A stretch of DNA of 64,000 nt from Alcanivorax sp. (lineage in GTDB: Bacteria > Pseudomonadota > Gammaproteobacteria > Pseudomonadales > Alcanivoracaceae): positions 1,984,001 to 2,048,000 of the forward strand of contig NZ_CP051240.1 in NCBI RefSeq assembly GCF_017794965.1, written 5' to 3'. The notes under the pieces were generated by a model. The model saw nothing but the letters and a program-made list of their open reading frames with translations, had not been told where the DNA came from and made no database searches. This document shows, piece after piece, positions 26,208 through 34,839 of the stretch. Numbering within the stretch: the stretch's first letter is position 1; the number at the start of each line of letters is the position of its first letter. The position numbers and the translations under genes were made by a program.

Positions 26208-27137
26208 TTACAGCTTGCCGTCCAGCTCCGGTACTGCTTCGAACAGGTCAGCCACCAGGCCGTAGTCAGCCACCTGGAAGATCGGGGCTTCTTCGTCCTT
26301 ATTGATAGCAACGATGACCTTGGAGTCTTTCATACCGGCCAGATGCTGGATGGCACCGGAGATGCCCACAGCAACGTACAGGTTCGGAGCGACGATCTTA
26401 CCAGTCTGACCAACCTGCATGTCGTTCGGTACGAAGCCTGCGTCAACGGCAGCACGGGATGCACCCACGCCAGCGCCCAGCTTGTCAGCCAGCTTATAAA
26501 GGATTTCGAAGTTGTCGCCGTTACCCATGCCACGACCACCGGAGATCACGATCTCGGCAGAGGTCAGCTCAGGACGGTCAGACTTGGCCAGCTCTTCACC
26601 CACGAAGGAAGAAGTGCCCGCGTTCTTGGCAACGTCCAGGGCTTCAACAGCAGCGGAACCGCCTTCTGCAGCTACAGCATCAAAGGAGGTACCACGCACG
26701 GTGATCACTTTCTTGGCATCAGCGCTCTTCACGGTAGCGATAGCGTTACCGGCGTAGATCGGACGCTTGAAGGTATCCGCGTCGATAACTTCAGAGATCT
26801 CGGAAACCTGAGCCACGTCCAGCAGAGCAGCAGTGCGCGGAGCAAAGTTCTTGCCTGTGGTGGTGGCAGCAGCCAGAACGTGGGTGTAATCGGCAGCCAC
26901 TTCAGCAACCAGATCACCAACGTTTTCAGCCAGCTGGTGCTCGTAGGCTTCGTTGTCAGCACACAGGACCTTGGAAACGCCATCAACCTTGGCAGCTTCT
27001 TCGGCAACAGCGCCACAGCCTTTACCGGCAACCAGTACGGTGATGTCGCCACCGATAGCTTTGGCAGCAGCAACGACGCTCAGAGTGACCTTGTTGAGCG
27101 CGGCGTTATCGTGTTCGGCGTAAACTAATACACTCAT
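26208..27137 (-). CDS. etfA: Electron transfer flavoprotein alpha subunit
   Basis: 309 residues. FAD-carrying subunit that receives electrons from acyl-CoA dehydrogenases. The C-terminal FAD-binding domain has VISGGRGMGNGDNFE, VGQTGKIVAPNLYVAVGISGAIQHLAGM and AINKDEEAPIFQVADYG. Its ATG overlaps the etfB stop by one base (TGATG), giving coupled translation. It acts with EtfB and ETF-QO, encoded divergently. Confidence 0.98.
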   Translation of the reverse strand: MSVLVYAEHDNAALNKVTLSVVAAAKAIGGDITVLVAGKGCGAVAEEAAKVDGVSKVLCADNEAYEHQLAENVGDLVAEVAADYTHVLAAATTTGKNFAPRTAALLDVAQVSEISEVIDADTFKRPIYAGNAIATVKSADAKKVITVRGTSFDAVAAEGGSAAVEALDVAKNAGTSSFVGEELAKSDRPELTSAEIVISGGRGMGNGDNFEILYKLADKLGAGVGASRAAVDAGFVPNDMQVGQTGKIVAPNLYVAVGISGAIQHLAGMKDSKVIVAINKDEEAPIFQVADYGLVADLFEAVPELDGKL

Positions 27138-27886
27138 CAGATCACCTTCGCTTCGTTCTTCAGTTTCTCGACCAGCTCGTCTACGGAGCCAACGATGATG
27201 CCAGCCTGACGCTCGGCGGGTGCTTCAACGCTAACGGTGGTCACACGCGGAGTCAGGTCAACGCCCAGATCAGCAGCGGTCTTGGTGTCCAGCGGCTTTT
27301 TCTTGGCTTTCATGATGTTCGGCAGAGACGCGTAACGCGGCTCGTTCAGACGCAGGTCAGTGGTAACCACGGCCGGCAGGCTCAGTTCTACAGTCTGCAG
27401 ACCACCGTCGATCTCACGGGTTACTTTCACTTTGCCATCGGCAACATTCACTTCGGAAGCGAAGGTACCCTGCGGCATGCCAGTCAGAGCAGCCAGCATC
27501 TGGCCAGTCTGGTTGTTGTCACCATCGATGGCCTGCTTGCCCAGAATAACCAGCTCAGGCTTTTCTTCATCAACGATGGCTTTCAGCGCCTTGGCAATGC
27601 CCAGCGGCTGAACGTCTTCGTCAGTTTCTACCAGGATGGAGCGGTCAGCGCCCAGAGCCATGGCAGTACGCAGCTGTTCCTGAGCGGTCTTGGGACCGAT
27701 AGAGACAGCAACGATTTCAGAGACCACACCCTTCTCTTTCAGGCGCACCGCTTCTTCTACAGCGATTTCACAGAAGGGGTTCATGGCCATTTTGACGTTT
27801 GCGAGATCAACACCAGAGTTGTCCGCCTTCACGCGAACCTTGACGTTGTAGTCAATGACTCGCTTGATGGGTACAAGAACCTTCAT
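27137..27886 (-). CDS. etfB: Electron transfer flavoprotein beta subunit
   Basis: 249 residues starting MKVLVPIKRVIDYNVK, with AMNPFCEIAVEEAVRLKE, the AMP-binding region and the recognition-loop signature LPAVVTTDLRLNEPRYASLPNIMKA (adjacent conserved segment). The frame runs 16 codons further up, but ATG 27886 has GAGGA upstream and matches the family. First gene of etfBA; a PsrA-type operator lies 224 bp upstream. Confidence 0.98.
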   Translation of the reverse strand: MKVLVPIKRVIDYNVKVRVKADNSGVDLANVKMAMNPFCEIAVEEAVRLKEKGVVSEIVAVSIGPKTAQEQLRTAMALGADRSILVETDEDVQPLGIAKALKAIVDEEKPELVILGKQAIDGDNNQTGQMLAALTGMPQGTFASEVNVADGKVKVTREIDGGLQTVELSLPAVVTTDLRLNEPRYASLPNIMKAKKKPLDTKTAADLGVDLTPRVTTVSVEAPAERQAGIIVGSVDELVEKLKNEAKVI

Positions 27887-28109
27887 AGGATCCTCGGAAT
27901 GTTCCATTGGGTGACTTGTAGAAGGAGGCGACATGACGCCGTTGCCGGGTCCACCCCCGCGAAAGAGCCGCTATCTTGAACGCTCGGCCACATGAGGTCA
28001 ATAGGCCGAAAATCTGTAAGCAGATGATTTTGCTGCAAATAGGTCACTTTTGTTGTGACTTCCCGGTCGGCCATTTTCTTGAAAATCAAGCATCTAGCAA
28101 GAGATAATC

Positions 28110-28123
28110 CAAACGGTTGTTTG
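28110..28123. promoter_or_regulatory. PsrA-type operator (CAAAC-GGTT-GTTTG)
   Basis: Perfect match to the Pseudomonas PsrA motif (C/G)AAAC-N2-4-GTTT(G/C). It sits in the 505-bp divergent region between etfBA and the ETF-QO gene. In Pseudomonas, PsrA, which responds to long-chain fatty acids, controls the same etf genes. The rest of 27887-28391 holds no gene. Confidence 0.7.
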
Positions 28124-28391
28124 AAAAAGTCGCTGATCACGGCCCCATGACACCCGCTTCATATATATAGAAGCTGCCTGTCCTGACAGGATCAACGGTC
28201 ATCAGGGTCAATCAGAGAAACCCGAGCAGTGGTGCGAAATCCTCTATCTCTATATACTCCGCGCCACCCCAAGTCCGGCCACGGTCGGCTGCTGAGAAAG
28301 ATTTTCTGTGACAAGGGATGTTTCCCCTCTCCAGAATCTCTTTCTCAGTGGCTTCCGGGCCGAAACGCAATCCGATAGCGAGGAGAAGGCT

Positions 28392-30047
28392 GTGGAACGC
28401 GAATCTATGGAAGTCGACGTAGTCATCGTCGGCGCCGGTCCTTCCGGTCTTGCAACCGCCTGCCGTCTGGGCCAGATCGCCCAGGAAACCGGTCAGGAAC
28501 TCAGTGTTGTAGTTGTAGAAAAAGGCTCCGAAGTCGGTGCCCATATTCTGTCCGGTGCCGTTCTCGAGCCCCGCGCCCTGAACGAACTGTTCCCCAACTG
28601 GGAAGAGATGGGCGCCCCGGTTAACACCAAGGTCACCGGTGACGAGATCTACTACCTGACTGGCGCGGAAAAGGCACAGAAAGTGCCGAACCTGTTTGTC
28701 CCCAAGACCATGCACAACGAAGGGAACTACATCATTTCCCTGGGTAACCTGTGCCGCTGGCTGGGCGAGCAGGCCGAGGGTCTTGGCATCGAGATCTTCC
28801 CGGGCTTCGCTGCCAACGAGATCCTCTATAATGAAGACGGTTCCGTTAAGGGCATCGCTACCGGCGATTTCGGTATTGGCCACGATGGCGAGAAAAAAGA
28901 CAGCTATATGCCTGGCATGGAGCTGCACGCCAAGTACACCATCTTCTCCGAAGGTTGCCGTGGTCAGCTCGGCAAGGAACTGATGGAGAAGTACAACCTG
29001 CGTGAGGGCACCGATCCCCAGCACTACGGTATCGGCGTCAAGGAACTGTGGGACATTGATCCGGCCAAGCATCAGGAAGGTCTGGTGGTACACACCGCTG
29101 GCTGGCCCCTGAGCGAGTCCGGTTCCCCGGGTGGTGCGTTCCTGTACCACATCGAGAACAACCAGGTGGCCCTGGGCCTGATCACCGATCTGGCCTACTC
29201 CAACCCGCACGTTTCTCCCTTCGACGAGATGCAGCGCTGGAAAACCAACCCGGAAATCAAGAAGCACCTGGAAGGCGGCAAACGCGTTTCCTACGGTGCC
29301 CGTGCCATCGCCAAGGGCGGCCTGCAGTCCCTGCCGAAGATGACCTTCCCGGGTGGTCTGCTGGTGGGTTGTAACGCCGGCACCCTGAACTTTGCCAAGA
29401 TCAAGGGCACCCACACTGCCATGAAGTCCGGCATGATTGCTGCCGAGATTCTGGCTGAAGCCCTGAAAGGCGGCCGCGGCAGCGACGAACTGACCGAGTA
29501 CAAGGAAGCCTTCGACAAGAGCTGGGTTTACGAAGAACTGCACGCACAGCGCAACTTCGGCCCTGCCCAGCACAAGTTCGGTAACTTCATCGGCTCGGCC
29601 TTTGCCTTCGTGGACATCAACCTGTTCAACGGCAAGCTGCCGATCACCATGCACGACACCACCCCGGATCATGAAACCCTGAAGCCGGCGGACCAGTGCA
29701 AGAAGATCGACTACCCGAAGCCGGACGGCAAGATCACCTTCGCCAAGCTGGACAGCGTATTCCTGTCCAACACCAACCACGAAGAAGATCAGCCCTGCCA
29801 CCTGACGCTGAAGGATCCGAACGTACCGCTGCAGGTCAACCTGCCCAAGTGGGACGAACCGGCCCAGCGTTACTGCCCGGCGGGCGTGTACGAAGTGGTC
29901 GAGGACGAGAACACTGGCGACAAGCGTTTCCAGATCAACGCCCAGAACTGCGTACACTGCAAGACCTGTGACATCAAGGATCCCACCCAGAACATCAACT
30001 GGGTGGCGCCGGAAGGTACCGGTGGCCCGAATTACCCGAACATGTAA
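28392..30047 (+). CDS. Electron transfer flavoprotein-ubiquinone oxidoreductase
   Basis: 551 residues, family-typical. Membrane-associated FAD/[4Fe-4S] enzyme that passes electrons from EtfAB to ubiquinone. FAD motif VVIVGAGPSGLATACRL at the N terminus; quinone-binding and membrane regions in the middle (GGLQSLPKMTFPGGLLVGC); iron-sulfur cysteines at the C terminus (YCPAGVYEV, CVHCKTCDIKDP). The start is taken as GTG 28392 because GAGGAGAAGG lies just upstream and homologues begin with similar ERESME; the frame is open to 28308. Followed by a terminator. Confidence 0.96.
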   Translation: MERESMEVDVVIVGAGPSGLATACRLGQIAQETGQELSVVVVEKGSEVGAHILSGAVLEPRALNELFPNWEEMGAPVNTKVTGDEIYYLTGAEKAQKVPNLFVPKTMHNEGNYIISLGNLCRWLGEQAEGLGIEIFPGFAANEILYNEDGSVKGIATGDFGIGHDGEKKDSYMPGMELHAKYTIFSEGCRGQLGKELMEKYNLREGTDPQHYGIGVKELWDIDPAKHQEGLVVHTAGWPLSESGSPGGAFLYHIENNQVALGLITDLAYSNPHVSPFDEMQRWKTNPEIKKHLEGGKRVSYGARAIAKGGLQSLPKMTFPGGLLVGCNAGTLNFAKIKGTHTAMKSGMIAAEILAEALKGGRGSDELTEYKEAFDKSWVYEELHAQRNFGPAQHKFGNFIGSAFAFVDINLFNGKLPITMHDTTPDHETLKPADQCKKIDYPKPDGKITFAKLDSVFLSNTNHEEDQPCHLTLKDPNVPLQVNLPKWDEPAQRYCPAGVYEVVEDENTGDKRFQINAQNCVHCKTCDIKDPTQNINWVAPEGTGGPNYPNM

Positions 30048-30070
30048 TTCGCCACGGCTTTCGTGTCACC

Positions 30071-30098
30071 AAAAGGCGCCCTTCAGGGCGCCTTTTTT
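30071..30098 (+). terminator. Terminator of the ETF-QO gene
   Basis: AAGGCGCCC-TTCA-GGGCGCCTT hairpin with T6 after and A4 before. A dispersed repeat begins three bases after the T-run. Confidence 0.9.
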
Positions 30099-30101
30099 GT
30101 G

Positions 30102-30420
30102 GGTCATCGCGGATTTCCGGAAAAGCCCCACCTTTCCGCAGGAGCGTCGCTGGCGGCGCGATTTCAGACCAGGATCAAAAACGTTTTCACCACAGGGATC
30201 ACTGAAACCTCCCAGGATACTCATTGTTTTAACCCAGTGATCTGCTGCCTCTGTGGTAAAACCGGCTATGCTGCTTGTGTGGCAAGTTCAGCTTGCTGAA
30301 CGAATGCAACCTCGGATCGGGACCTGTTGCCTGAACCTTCGTTCAACAAGCTGAATCTCCCACCAGACACGGGTTTCGCCCGTGCGAATAACCCGCTGAA
30401 CCTTTTTTGTGGCCGCTCTG
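30102..30420. repeat. Mosaic repeat after the ETF-QO terminator
   Basis: Starts GGTCATCGCGGATTTCCGG (the MITE-like end), then a REP (30138-30162, GCAGGAGCGTCGCTGGCGGC), then a stretch shared in inverted orientation with 8580-8709 (AACGTTTTCACCACAGGGATCAC, CAGCTTGCTGAACG, CTGAATCTCCCACCAGACA). The GGCCGCTCTGCGGCTG palindrome at 30410-30425 also occurs near 370 and 42510. No gene in 30048-30881. Confidence 0.6.
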
Positions 30421-30635
30421 CGGCTGTAACATGTTTCACGCTGCACACCAAAGGCTACACATCCCCTTTCCTCTGCCATCCTTTTGCAATAGTGACGGCT
30501 AATCGACTGCCGCACCCCGCCTGGCAACCCGGATCCAGGCAATTTGTGTGGATCGGTTACACTCACCAAAGTTCAGAAGAAAGGGCTTGTGGTTACTGAG
30601 CCAAAATAATGGGTTAGCAGGGCCAACAAATTGCC

Positions 30636-30671
30636 TTCATATATGTTTTTGTCGACAAAAATATATATGAA
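30636..30671. promoter_or_regulatory. 36-bp near-perfect palindrome in AT-rich island
   Basis: Symmetric about GTCGAC: each 18-base half reads outward from TTTTTGTC/GACAAAAA to TTCATATAT/ATATATGAA with one mismatched pair. It lies in a conspicuously AT-rich stretch (about 30635-30820), 210 bp upstream of the MpaB-like gene. It could be an operator, a cruciform-forming site or a bidirectional hairpin. Confidence 0.6.
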
Positions 30672-30836
30672 TACATTCCGTATACTCTTTTAAATTCATC
30701 GAAATGAACGACATTTGAGCCGAAAACCCACCAAATAAGGCATAAAAAACAAAAATAAAACCACTCTAACCCCGCGGATACATAAGATTGTTTTTGTATC
30801 ATTGTGTGATGGAAGCGTCCTCGCTAGCATTCAAAT

Positions 30837-30850
30837 CAAACGAGCGTATG
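30837..30850. promoter_or_regulatory. PsrA-like site upstream of the MpaB-like gene
   Basis: CAAAC-GAGC-GTATG, one base away from CAAAC-N4-GTTTG and sharing CAAACGAGCGT with the site at 141. It lies 31 bp before the start codon, a position suited to repression. Confidence 0.4.
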
Positions 30851-30881
30851 ACCGACCTGTCGGCCTTCGAGGAACAAGAGT

Positions 30882-31766
30882 ATGAATGCACAAGCCTCTC
30901 CTATTCAGCAGAAGACCCGCATTGAGAATCAATGGCCTGAGCCACTGACAGCCAAGCAACTCGATCAGAGATACCCGGGGATCATGGACCTGACCGTTTT
31001 CCTCTCTGCTGGCGCCAATATCATCATGCAGCTGGCAAACCCTGCGGTGGGACATGGCGTGGCTGAAAGCCGTGTACTAAGCGGCTCCATTATGCATCGC
31101 CCTTTAAAGCGCACACGGACCACATTTACCTACCTGGCCGTGGCCATGATGGGCACAACGGAAGAAAAGCTGGCCTATCGCCGGGCCGTGAATGGTTCAC
31201 ACCGGCACGTTCACTCCACCGAAAATTCGAAAGTCCAATACAATGCTTTCGACCCTGACCTGCAGCTGTGGGTTGCCGCCTGCTTGTATTGGGGCTTTGT
31301 CGATACCTACCAAAAGGTGCATCGCCCTCTTACCCGGGCTGAGCAGGAAGACTTCTACAGAATGGCCCATCCGCTGGGCACTACCCTTCAGGTACGCCAG
31401 GACATGTGGCCCAAGGACCTGGATGCTTTTGAGGAGTATTGGCAGGAAGGGCTCAAAAAGCTGCACATTGACGACACCGTGCATGAATTTCTGATGATCA
31501 TTGCTGATCTGAAATTCCTTAGCCCGGTTAGCCAGTTCCTGTTTGGTCGTTTCAACCGTTTTGTCACAACGGGTTTTCTGCCAGCGGACGTTCGGGAAAA
31601 GATGCGCCTTGACTGGGACGATGAACGCCAGCGCAAATTTGACAAGACCGTGAGATTCTTTGGCAAGCTCATGAAGTTCCTGCCTCGCCCGGTTCGTCAG
31701 CTGGCGTACACAGCGCCTCTGCGCGATTTCCGTCGCCGCCTGGCCAAGGGTCAGCCGCTGGTCTGA
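30882..31766 (+). CDS. MpaB/DUF2236-family (latex-clearing-like) oxygenase
   Basis: 294 residues of the PF09995 family (ER-bound oxygenase MpaB, rubber oxygenase Lcp). Diagnostic stretches are NPAVGHGVAESRV near the N terminus, RAVNGSHRHVHS and the histidine-containing region around FDPDLQLWVAACLYWGFVDTY. Family members are b-type heme proteins; several cleave polyprenyl or long-chain substrates. A role in lipid or terpenoid oxidation is inferred, substrate unknown. GAGGAAC precedes ATG 30882. The 3' end overlaps the convergent rsuA-like gene by 16 bp. Confidence 0.85.
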   Translation: MNAQASPIQQKTRIENQWPEPLTAKQLDQRYPGIMDLTVFLSAGANIIMQLANPAVGHGVAESRVLSGSIMHRPLKRTRTTFTYLAVAMMGTTEEKLAYRRAVNGSHRHVHSTENSKVQYNAFDPDLQLWVAACLYWGFVDTYQKVHRPLTRAEQEDFYRMAHPLGTTLQVRQDMWPKDLDAFEEYWQEGLKKLHIDDTVHEFLMIIADLKFLSPVSQFLFGRFNRFVTTGFLPADVREKMRLDWDDERQRKFDKTVRFFGKLMKFLPRPVRQLAYTAPLRDFRRRLAKGQPLV

Positions 31767-32473
31767 TCGGCGATCGTTTGCACCTCATGTTCCGTTAGCG
31801 CCCGGCATTCGCCGGGCGCTAACGTCTTATCCAGTACCAGATTCCCCACCGCGACACGGTGCAGGGTTTTCACCTTGTTGCCACGCTGCGCGAACATCCG
31901 CCGGATCTGATGGTAGCGCCCTTCCTGCAACCACACGTCCGCCTCTTGCGGGGCCCGTATCAACAGACGCGCCGGTCGCGTAACCAGCCCCTCGAATTCG
32001 AACCGCATGCCGGCCGCAAAAGCCTCTACATCACGCTCATCCAGCGGCATCTCCAGCGTCACCCGGTAATGTTTCCAGACCCCGGTTTCCGGCTCACTCA
32101 AGCGTCGTGACCAGCTGCCATCATTGGTAAGAATCACCAGTCCGGTACTGTTGAAATCCAGTCGACCGGCAAGATGGAGCTCACCGCGATCCGGGCCGGG
32201 CAACAAATCCACCACCGTGGTATGCCTGTCATCGCGGGTCGCACTGACTACCCCGGCAGGTTTATTCATCATCAGATAGCGTGCTTCGCGCTGCTGCAGC
32301 ACCCTGCCAGCCACCTCAACACGATCGAACGGGCCAATACGGCATTGTCTGTCGCGCACCACCGCGTCGTTCACACGCACCTGCCCCGCCGCCAGCAGCC
32401 GGCGTAATGATGAGCGGCTTTGCTGCAAAGCGTTACTGAGAAAACGATCCAGTCGGTGATAGCGGGAAGTCAT
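31751..32473 (-). CDS. rsuA: RsuA-family 16S rRNA pseudouridine synthase
   Basis: 240 residues. Small N-terminal S4 RNA-binding domain (RLDRFLSNALQQSRSSLRRL) followed by the catalytic domain with D106 in GRLDFNSTGL, MMNKPAGVVSAT and the closing EGRYHQIRRMFAQRGNKVKTLHRV. Most like RsuA, which makes pseudouridine 516 in 16S rRNA; RluE/F-type specificity is less likely from length. Single gene. Confidence 0.9.
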   Translation of the reverse strand: MTSRYHRLDRFLSNALQQSRSSLRRLLAAGQVRVNDAVVRDRQCRIGPFDRVEVAGRVLQQREARYLMMNKPAGVVSATRDDRHTTVVDLLPGPDRGELHLAGRLDFNSTGLVILTNDGSWSRRLSEPETGVWKHYRVTLEMPLDERDVEAFAAGMRFEFEGLVTRPARLLIRAPQEADVWLQEGRYHQIRRMFAQRGNKVKTLHRVAVGNLVLDKTLAPGECRALTEHEVQTIADQTSG

Positions 32474-32556
32474 CCGGCCATGATAACCGAGAACCCGATA
32501 CCAGAAGGAGGCATTGTTGTTGGCTATCGCGCTCTTCGTTGATAACTATCAACAAA

Positions 32557-32575
32557 GATAACGATATTGTTTCTC
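32557..32575 (+). promoter_or_regulatory. Fur box upstream of TonB receptor
   Basis: GATAACGATATTGTTTCTC matches the 19-bp Fur consensus GATAATGATAATCATTATC at 13-14 positions. It sits in an AT-rich region with further GATAAC/TATCAA hexamers at 32541-32561, 56 bp before the receptor start. Confidence 0.65.
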
Positions 32576-32630
32576 ATTACGAATCATATATTTATAATCA
32601 CCTTCCCGTATTTCAACAAGAAGTGACGTT

Positions 32631-34796
32631 ATGTCCATGCTGCCCTTCCGACTCACCGCCCTGGCGCTCGCCTGCATGGGCGCCAATGCTGCCTTTGCCG
32701 AGACCGGCACCACCGCATCGGTCAATGAACTGGAAACCATCACCGTGGAAAGCAGTGCCGATGCCTCCAAAGAAGGTCTCAGCAAGGCCTACGCCGGCGG
32801 GCAGGTGGCCGAAGGCGGCTCGCTGGGCATTCTCGGCAAGCAGGACAGCATGGAAACGCCCTTCAATTTCACCAACTACACCGAGGTGCTGATTGAAGAC
32901 CAGCAGGCAGAAAGCGTGGCCGACATCCTGCTGAACGACCCCGCCGTGCGTGTGGCCCGCGGCTTCGGCAACTTCCAACAACTCTATCTGGTGCGGGGCC
33001 TGCCGGTGTACTCCGATGACATGAGCTACAACGGCCTCTATGGCTTGCTGCCACGCCAGTATCTGGCCGCCGAGTTCATCGAGCGGGTGCAGGTTTTCCG
33101 TGGTGCCAACGCCTTCCTGAACGGCGCGGCCCCCGGTGGCAGTGGTCTGGGTGGTGCGGTGAATGTGCTGCCCAAGCGCGCCCCCAGCTATGACGTCAAC
33201 CAGTTCACCCTGGGCGTCCAGACTGGCGGCCAGGCCTATACCGCCGTGGATCTGGCACGGCGCAGTGAAGATAACCGTGCAGGCGTGCGCATCAACGCCG
33301 CCCGCCGTGACGGTGACACTGCTGTGGACGGCGAGAACCAGAAGATATCCATGGCACATATTGGTGCCGATTTCCGCGAGGAAAACCTGCGCCTGTCTGC
33401 AGATTTTGGTTTCCAGAAATTCAGCATGGATGCCTCCATGCCCAGCATCACCTTTGCTGACGGGGTGCCCATCCCCAAGACACCCGATGCAGACAAAACC
33501 GTGGCCCAACCCTGGACCTACTCCAACTCCGAGGACATTTTCGGCACCCTGCGTGCCGAGTATGACTTCACGGACAACATCACCGCCTGGCTGGCGGCCG
33601 GTGCCCGCCAAGGGGAAGAGGAGGCCATTTTTGCCAATCCTGTAGGCACCACTGCCTCAGGGGACTACTCCGCCAACAGCTTCGAGAATGTGCGCGAAGA
33701 TACCGTGGTTACCGGCGAGGCCGGCGTACGCTGGAACATTGACACCGGCTCGGTAGGCCATTCCTTCAGTCTGTCCAGCGCGACCTATGAACTGGACTCC
33801 AAGAATGCCTACATTTTCGGTTTCGGTGTGCCCGGCAATATCTACAATCCCACCTACTCCCCCATACCCGCACCCGGCCTGATTGGCGGAGACCTGAACA
33901 GCCCGAAAACCACCATCAAAACCCGGATGCGCAGCGTGGCGCTGGCTGACCAGCTAAGCATGATGGATGACAAACTGCTGGTCACCCTGGGTGGTCGCTA
34001 CCAGGAAATCGAAGACACCAGCTATGACTACAACACCGGCAACCGCGGCAACAAGTATGAAGACAACGCGGTGACCCCTTCCGTGGGCGTGCTCTATCGA
34101 CTGACCGACTCGGTCTCCCTGTACAGTAACTATATCGAAGGGCTTGTGGCTGGCGGCAATGCGCCAACTACAAATAGCGATAGACCCGGCGATCTGGTTG
34201 TTAACGACGGTGAAACCATCGCCCCGTTCAAGACCGAACAGGCTGAAGTTGGCATGAAATTCGATGCCGGCACCCTGGGCGGCAGTGTCTCCCTGTTCCA
34301 GAGCCAGAAACCCATCACCGGTTTCGACAGCAACAACAAGTTTGAAATCGTGGACGACCAGACCAACACCGGCCTGGAGTTGATGGCCTACGGCAAGCCG
34401 CTGGACAGCCTCACCGTGCTGGGCGGCGTTAGCCTGCTGGATACCGATGTGGACGGAGAAAAAGCCATCGGCGCTCCGGAAACCCAGGCAAACCTGAACG
34501 TGGACTGGGCGGTGCCTGGCACCGAAGGGCTGTCTCTGGATGGTCGTATTATCTACACCAGCTCCCAGTACGTGGATGCCGACAACACCACCAAAATCCC
34601 TGACTGGACCCGCCTGGATCTGGGCGCCCGTTACCTGATTCCCGTCGGTGAAGCGCAGATGCTGACCCTGCGAGCCCGGGTGGAAAACGTGGCTGATGCC
34701 GATTACTGGGCCTCTGCCGGTGGCTTCCCGGATTCCAGCTATCTCACCGTTGGCGCACCGCGTACCGTCGTGCTCTCCGGCACCTACGAATTCTGA
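32631..34796 (+). CDS. TonB-dependent siderophore receptor
   Basis: 721 residues. Signal peptide (FRLTALALACMGANAAFA), a TonB-box-like ETITVESSADA, plug domain (DILLNDPAVRVARGFGNFQQLYLVRGL, GLYGLLPRQYLAAEFIERVQVFRG, GGSGLGGAVNVLPKRAP) and a 22-strand barrel ending in ...VLSGTYEF with terminal Phe. Plug sequence resembles FhuE/FoxA-type hydroxamate siderophore receptors; the ligand is unknown. An in-frame second ATG (32637) is an alternative start. Fur-regulated judging by the upstream box, and followed by a PepSY gene in the same unit. Confidence 0.94.
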   Translation: MSMLPFRLTALALACMGANAAFAETGTTASVNELETITVESSADASKEGLSKAYAGGQVAEGGSLGILGKQDSMETPFNFTNYTEVLIEDQQAESVADILLNDPAVRVARGFGNFQQLYLVRGLPVYSDDMSYNGLYGLLPRQYLAAEFIERVQVFRGANAFLNGAAPGGSGLGGAVNVLPKRAPSYDVNQFTLGVQTGGQAYTAVDLARRSEDNRAGVRINAARRDGDTAVDGENQKISMAHIGADFREENLRLSADFGFQKFSMDASMPSITFADGVPIPKTPDADKTVAQPWTYSNSEDIFGTLRAEYDFTDNITAWLAAGARQGEEEAIFANPVGTTASGDYSANSFENVREDTVVTGEAGVRWNIDTGSVGHSFSLSSATYELDSKNAYIFGFGVPGNIYNPTYSPIPAPGLIGGDLNSPKTTIKTRMRSVALADQLSMMDDKLLVTLGGRYQEIEDTSYDYNTGNRGNKYEDNAVTPSVGVLYRLTDSVSLYSNYIEGLVAGGNAPTTNSDRPGDLVVNDGETIAPFKTEQAEVGMKFDAGTLGGSVSLFQSQKPITGFDSNNKFEIVDDQTNTGLELMAYGKPLDSLTVLGGVSLLDTDVDGEKAIGAPETQANLNVDWAVPGTEGLSLDGRIIYTSSQYVDADNTTKIPDWTRLDLGARYLIPVGEAQMLTLRARVENVADADYWASAGGFPDSSYLTVGAPRTVVLSGTYEF

Positions 34797-34808
34797 TACC
34801 AGGAAAGC

Positions 34809-34828
34809 GTCCCGGCCACGGCCGGGAC
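34809..34828 (+). promoter_or_regulatory. Intercistronic stem-loop between receptor and PepSY genes
   Basis: Perfect 8-bp stem GTCCCGGC-CACG-GCCGGGAC starting 12 bp after the receptor stop and ending 11 bp before the next ATG. No T-run, so it more likely stabilises the receptor mRNA or lowers downstream translation than terminates. Confidence 0.55.
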
Positions 34829-34839
34829 CTGCCAGCCCT

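Noticed and set aside
28212..29957. 581-codon minus-strand frame opposite the ETF-QO gene
   Set aside because: Antisense shadow; the plus strand encodes a well-known enzyme with FAD and cluster motifs.
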